Source: Stratiolaelaps scimitus
Taxonomy: Eukaryota > Arthropoda > Arachnida > Mesostigmata > Laelapidae
Assembly: GCA_019614645.1 (NCBI GenBank)
Contig: JABWDB010000002.1
Location: 14,173,501 to 14,237,500 of the forward strand
Direction: 5' to 3'
DNA: 64,000 bases
Part shown: one piece after another, positions 63,101 through 64,000 of the stretch
Numbering within the stretch: the first letter of the stretch is position 1
Layout: every line of letters begins with the position of its first letter
Position numbers and translations under genes: made by a program
The notes under the pieces: generated by a model
Told to the model about the DNA's origin: nothing
Database searches by the model: none
Seen by the model: only the letters and a program-made list of their open reading frames with translations

Positions 63101-64000
63101 CGAGGAAAAAATGGGAAAAATCGATGAAAAATCTGATCGATGAAAAAAATGAGGAAATGGAAATTTTATTAACTACAGAATTTTTTACTGTATAACTATA
63201 GTATTTATCTATTTTATGAATTTTTTTGCTAGCTATATGAGTAACTATATATAACACGATACACTCTATCTATTGACACAAGAAACAAGGGCTAAAAAAA
63301 AACGACATCTACGTGTTTACCCGTGTGAGAAGATACCCGATTATATTAGCAAAGTAATCATTCAGTATGTTCAACTATGTAGCTTCCACGTACGATTGCT
63401 AGAGATCAAATTTGCGCACGATATGATTTGAATCCTGATTGTTTTCACTTGCGAACTTAGGGGCAGAGGGAGGACGGCATATTGGCCGAAGGAATCTACT
63501 TGTACCGATCGGTCTGGATTAAACTCTCCGGAGTATCAGGAAATGATAAGAATAGATAGGGTTGTTGCCAAAAAAGCATTGGTCAAGCGTATGTTGGAGA
63601 AACTTGAATGATGCTACTCCTTGTCAGTTGATTACACGCAAGAAGCAGTGCAGCTATAGGAACAAAAAGGCTATTACGTCAAGCGTAACCCAATCAGTGT
63701 AGTTCAGAAGTGGGGCGCTGCTGCTCCGTCCCACGTATCCCATTATAACTGTCCTCTGACCCCGTTGCTCGAACTCAGTTCGGCCACTTGAATGCTACGG
63801 TAATGACCCATGACCGCTGCGCAGGTTGTTGCTTGGTCTCCAGTTGCTGGTGACCCTCCACGCCACTGGCGCCATACGAACACGTCATGACATGAATGAC
63901 CGACCACTTGAACAAAACCACCATCTATCCCGTGATAAATCATAGTGACCCGCTCTCTACAAAATTGGTCATACTGTTGTATACCGAAAGAACGTAGGCA
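60116..64000. other. No gene seen
   Basis: Contains a 12-G run (61576-61587), CT-repeats near 61641-61658 and 61914-61930, a CA/GT-rich stretch near 62610-62640, and an A/T-rich, GAAAAA-rich stretch at 63080-63160. Open frames are short or lie in simple sequence. Confidence 0.35.

Overview
This is eukaryotic nuclear DNA, most likely from an arthropod and perhaps a mite or tick. Genes are split by short GT-AG introns, (TA)n microsatellites are frequent, and worn retrotransposon pieces and a tRNA-derived SINE are scattered through the intergenic DNA. The arachnid guess rests on the gene families and on the C-terminal part of a non-LTR element of a type common in tick genomes. It is inference, not proof.

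Layout. (1) 216-3366, plus strand: the 3' half of a thioester-containing protein (alpha-2-macroglobulin/CD109/TEP family). It has an intact thioester motif, a Tyr at the position of the C3 catalytic His, and a C-terminus that looks like a GPI-anchor signal. Behind it lie a decayed piece of a second TEP exon (about 3945-4035), three stem-loops in a row (4442-4816) and a 50-codon frame with a signal-peptide-like start. (2) 5.4-8.9 kb: a repeat cluster. It holds two copies of a ~785-bp unit, two perfect stem-loops sharing one loop, a retrotransposon relic with another element's 3' end inserted in it, a 27-bp minisatellite and a 26-bp tandem repeat. (3) 8.9-16.8 kb: AT-rich DNA without recognisable genes, possibly including a long 3' UTR of the next gene. 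(4) 16783-21782, minus strand: five exons of a monocarboxylate-transporter-like SLC16 protein. All internal splice junctions keep frame; the amino terminus is unresolved. (5) 21.8-64 kb: no gene that I can identify. It contains SINE copies, a LINE endonuclease relic (37.5-38.6 kb, minus), a truncated LINE end with flanking target duplication (35.4 kb), a second retrotransposon C-terminal relic with flanking 10-bp repeats (49.6-50.3 kb), other LINE tails and many microsatellites.

The two protein genes are neighbours on opposite strands, converging across the repeat-rich 3.4-16.8 kb interval. Nothing suggests that they work together: one is an extracellular innate-immune or protease-trapping protein, the other a membrane carrier. 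I see no clear new multi-gene system. The most unusual items are the stem-loop cluster behind the TEP gene, the tandem shared-loop hairpins, the 785-bp repeats whose intron-like part is better conserved than the flanking reading frame, and the substituted key residues in both genes.
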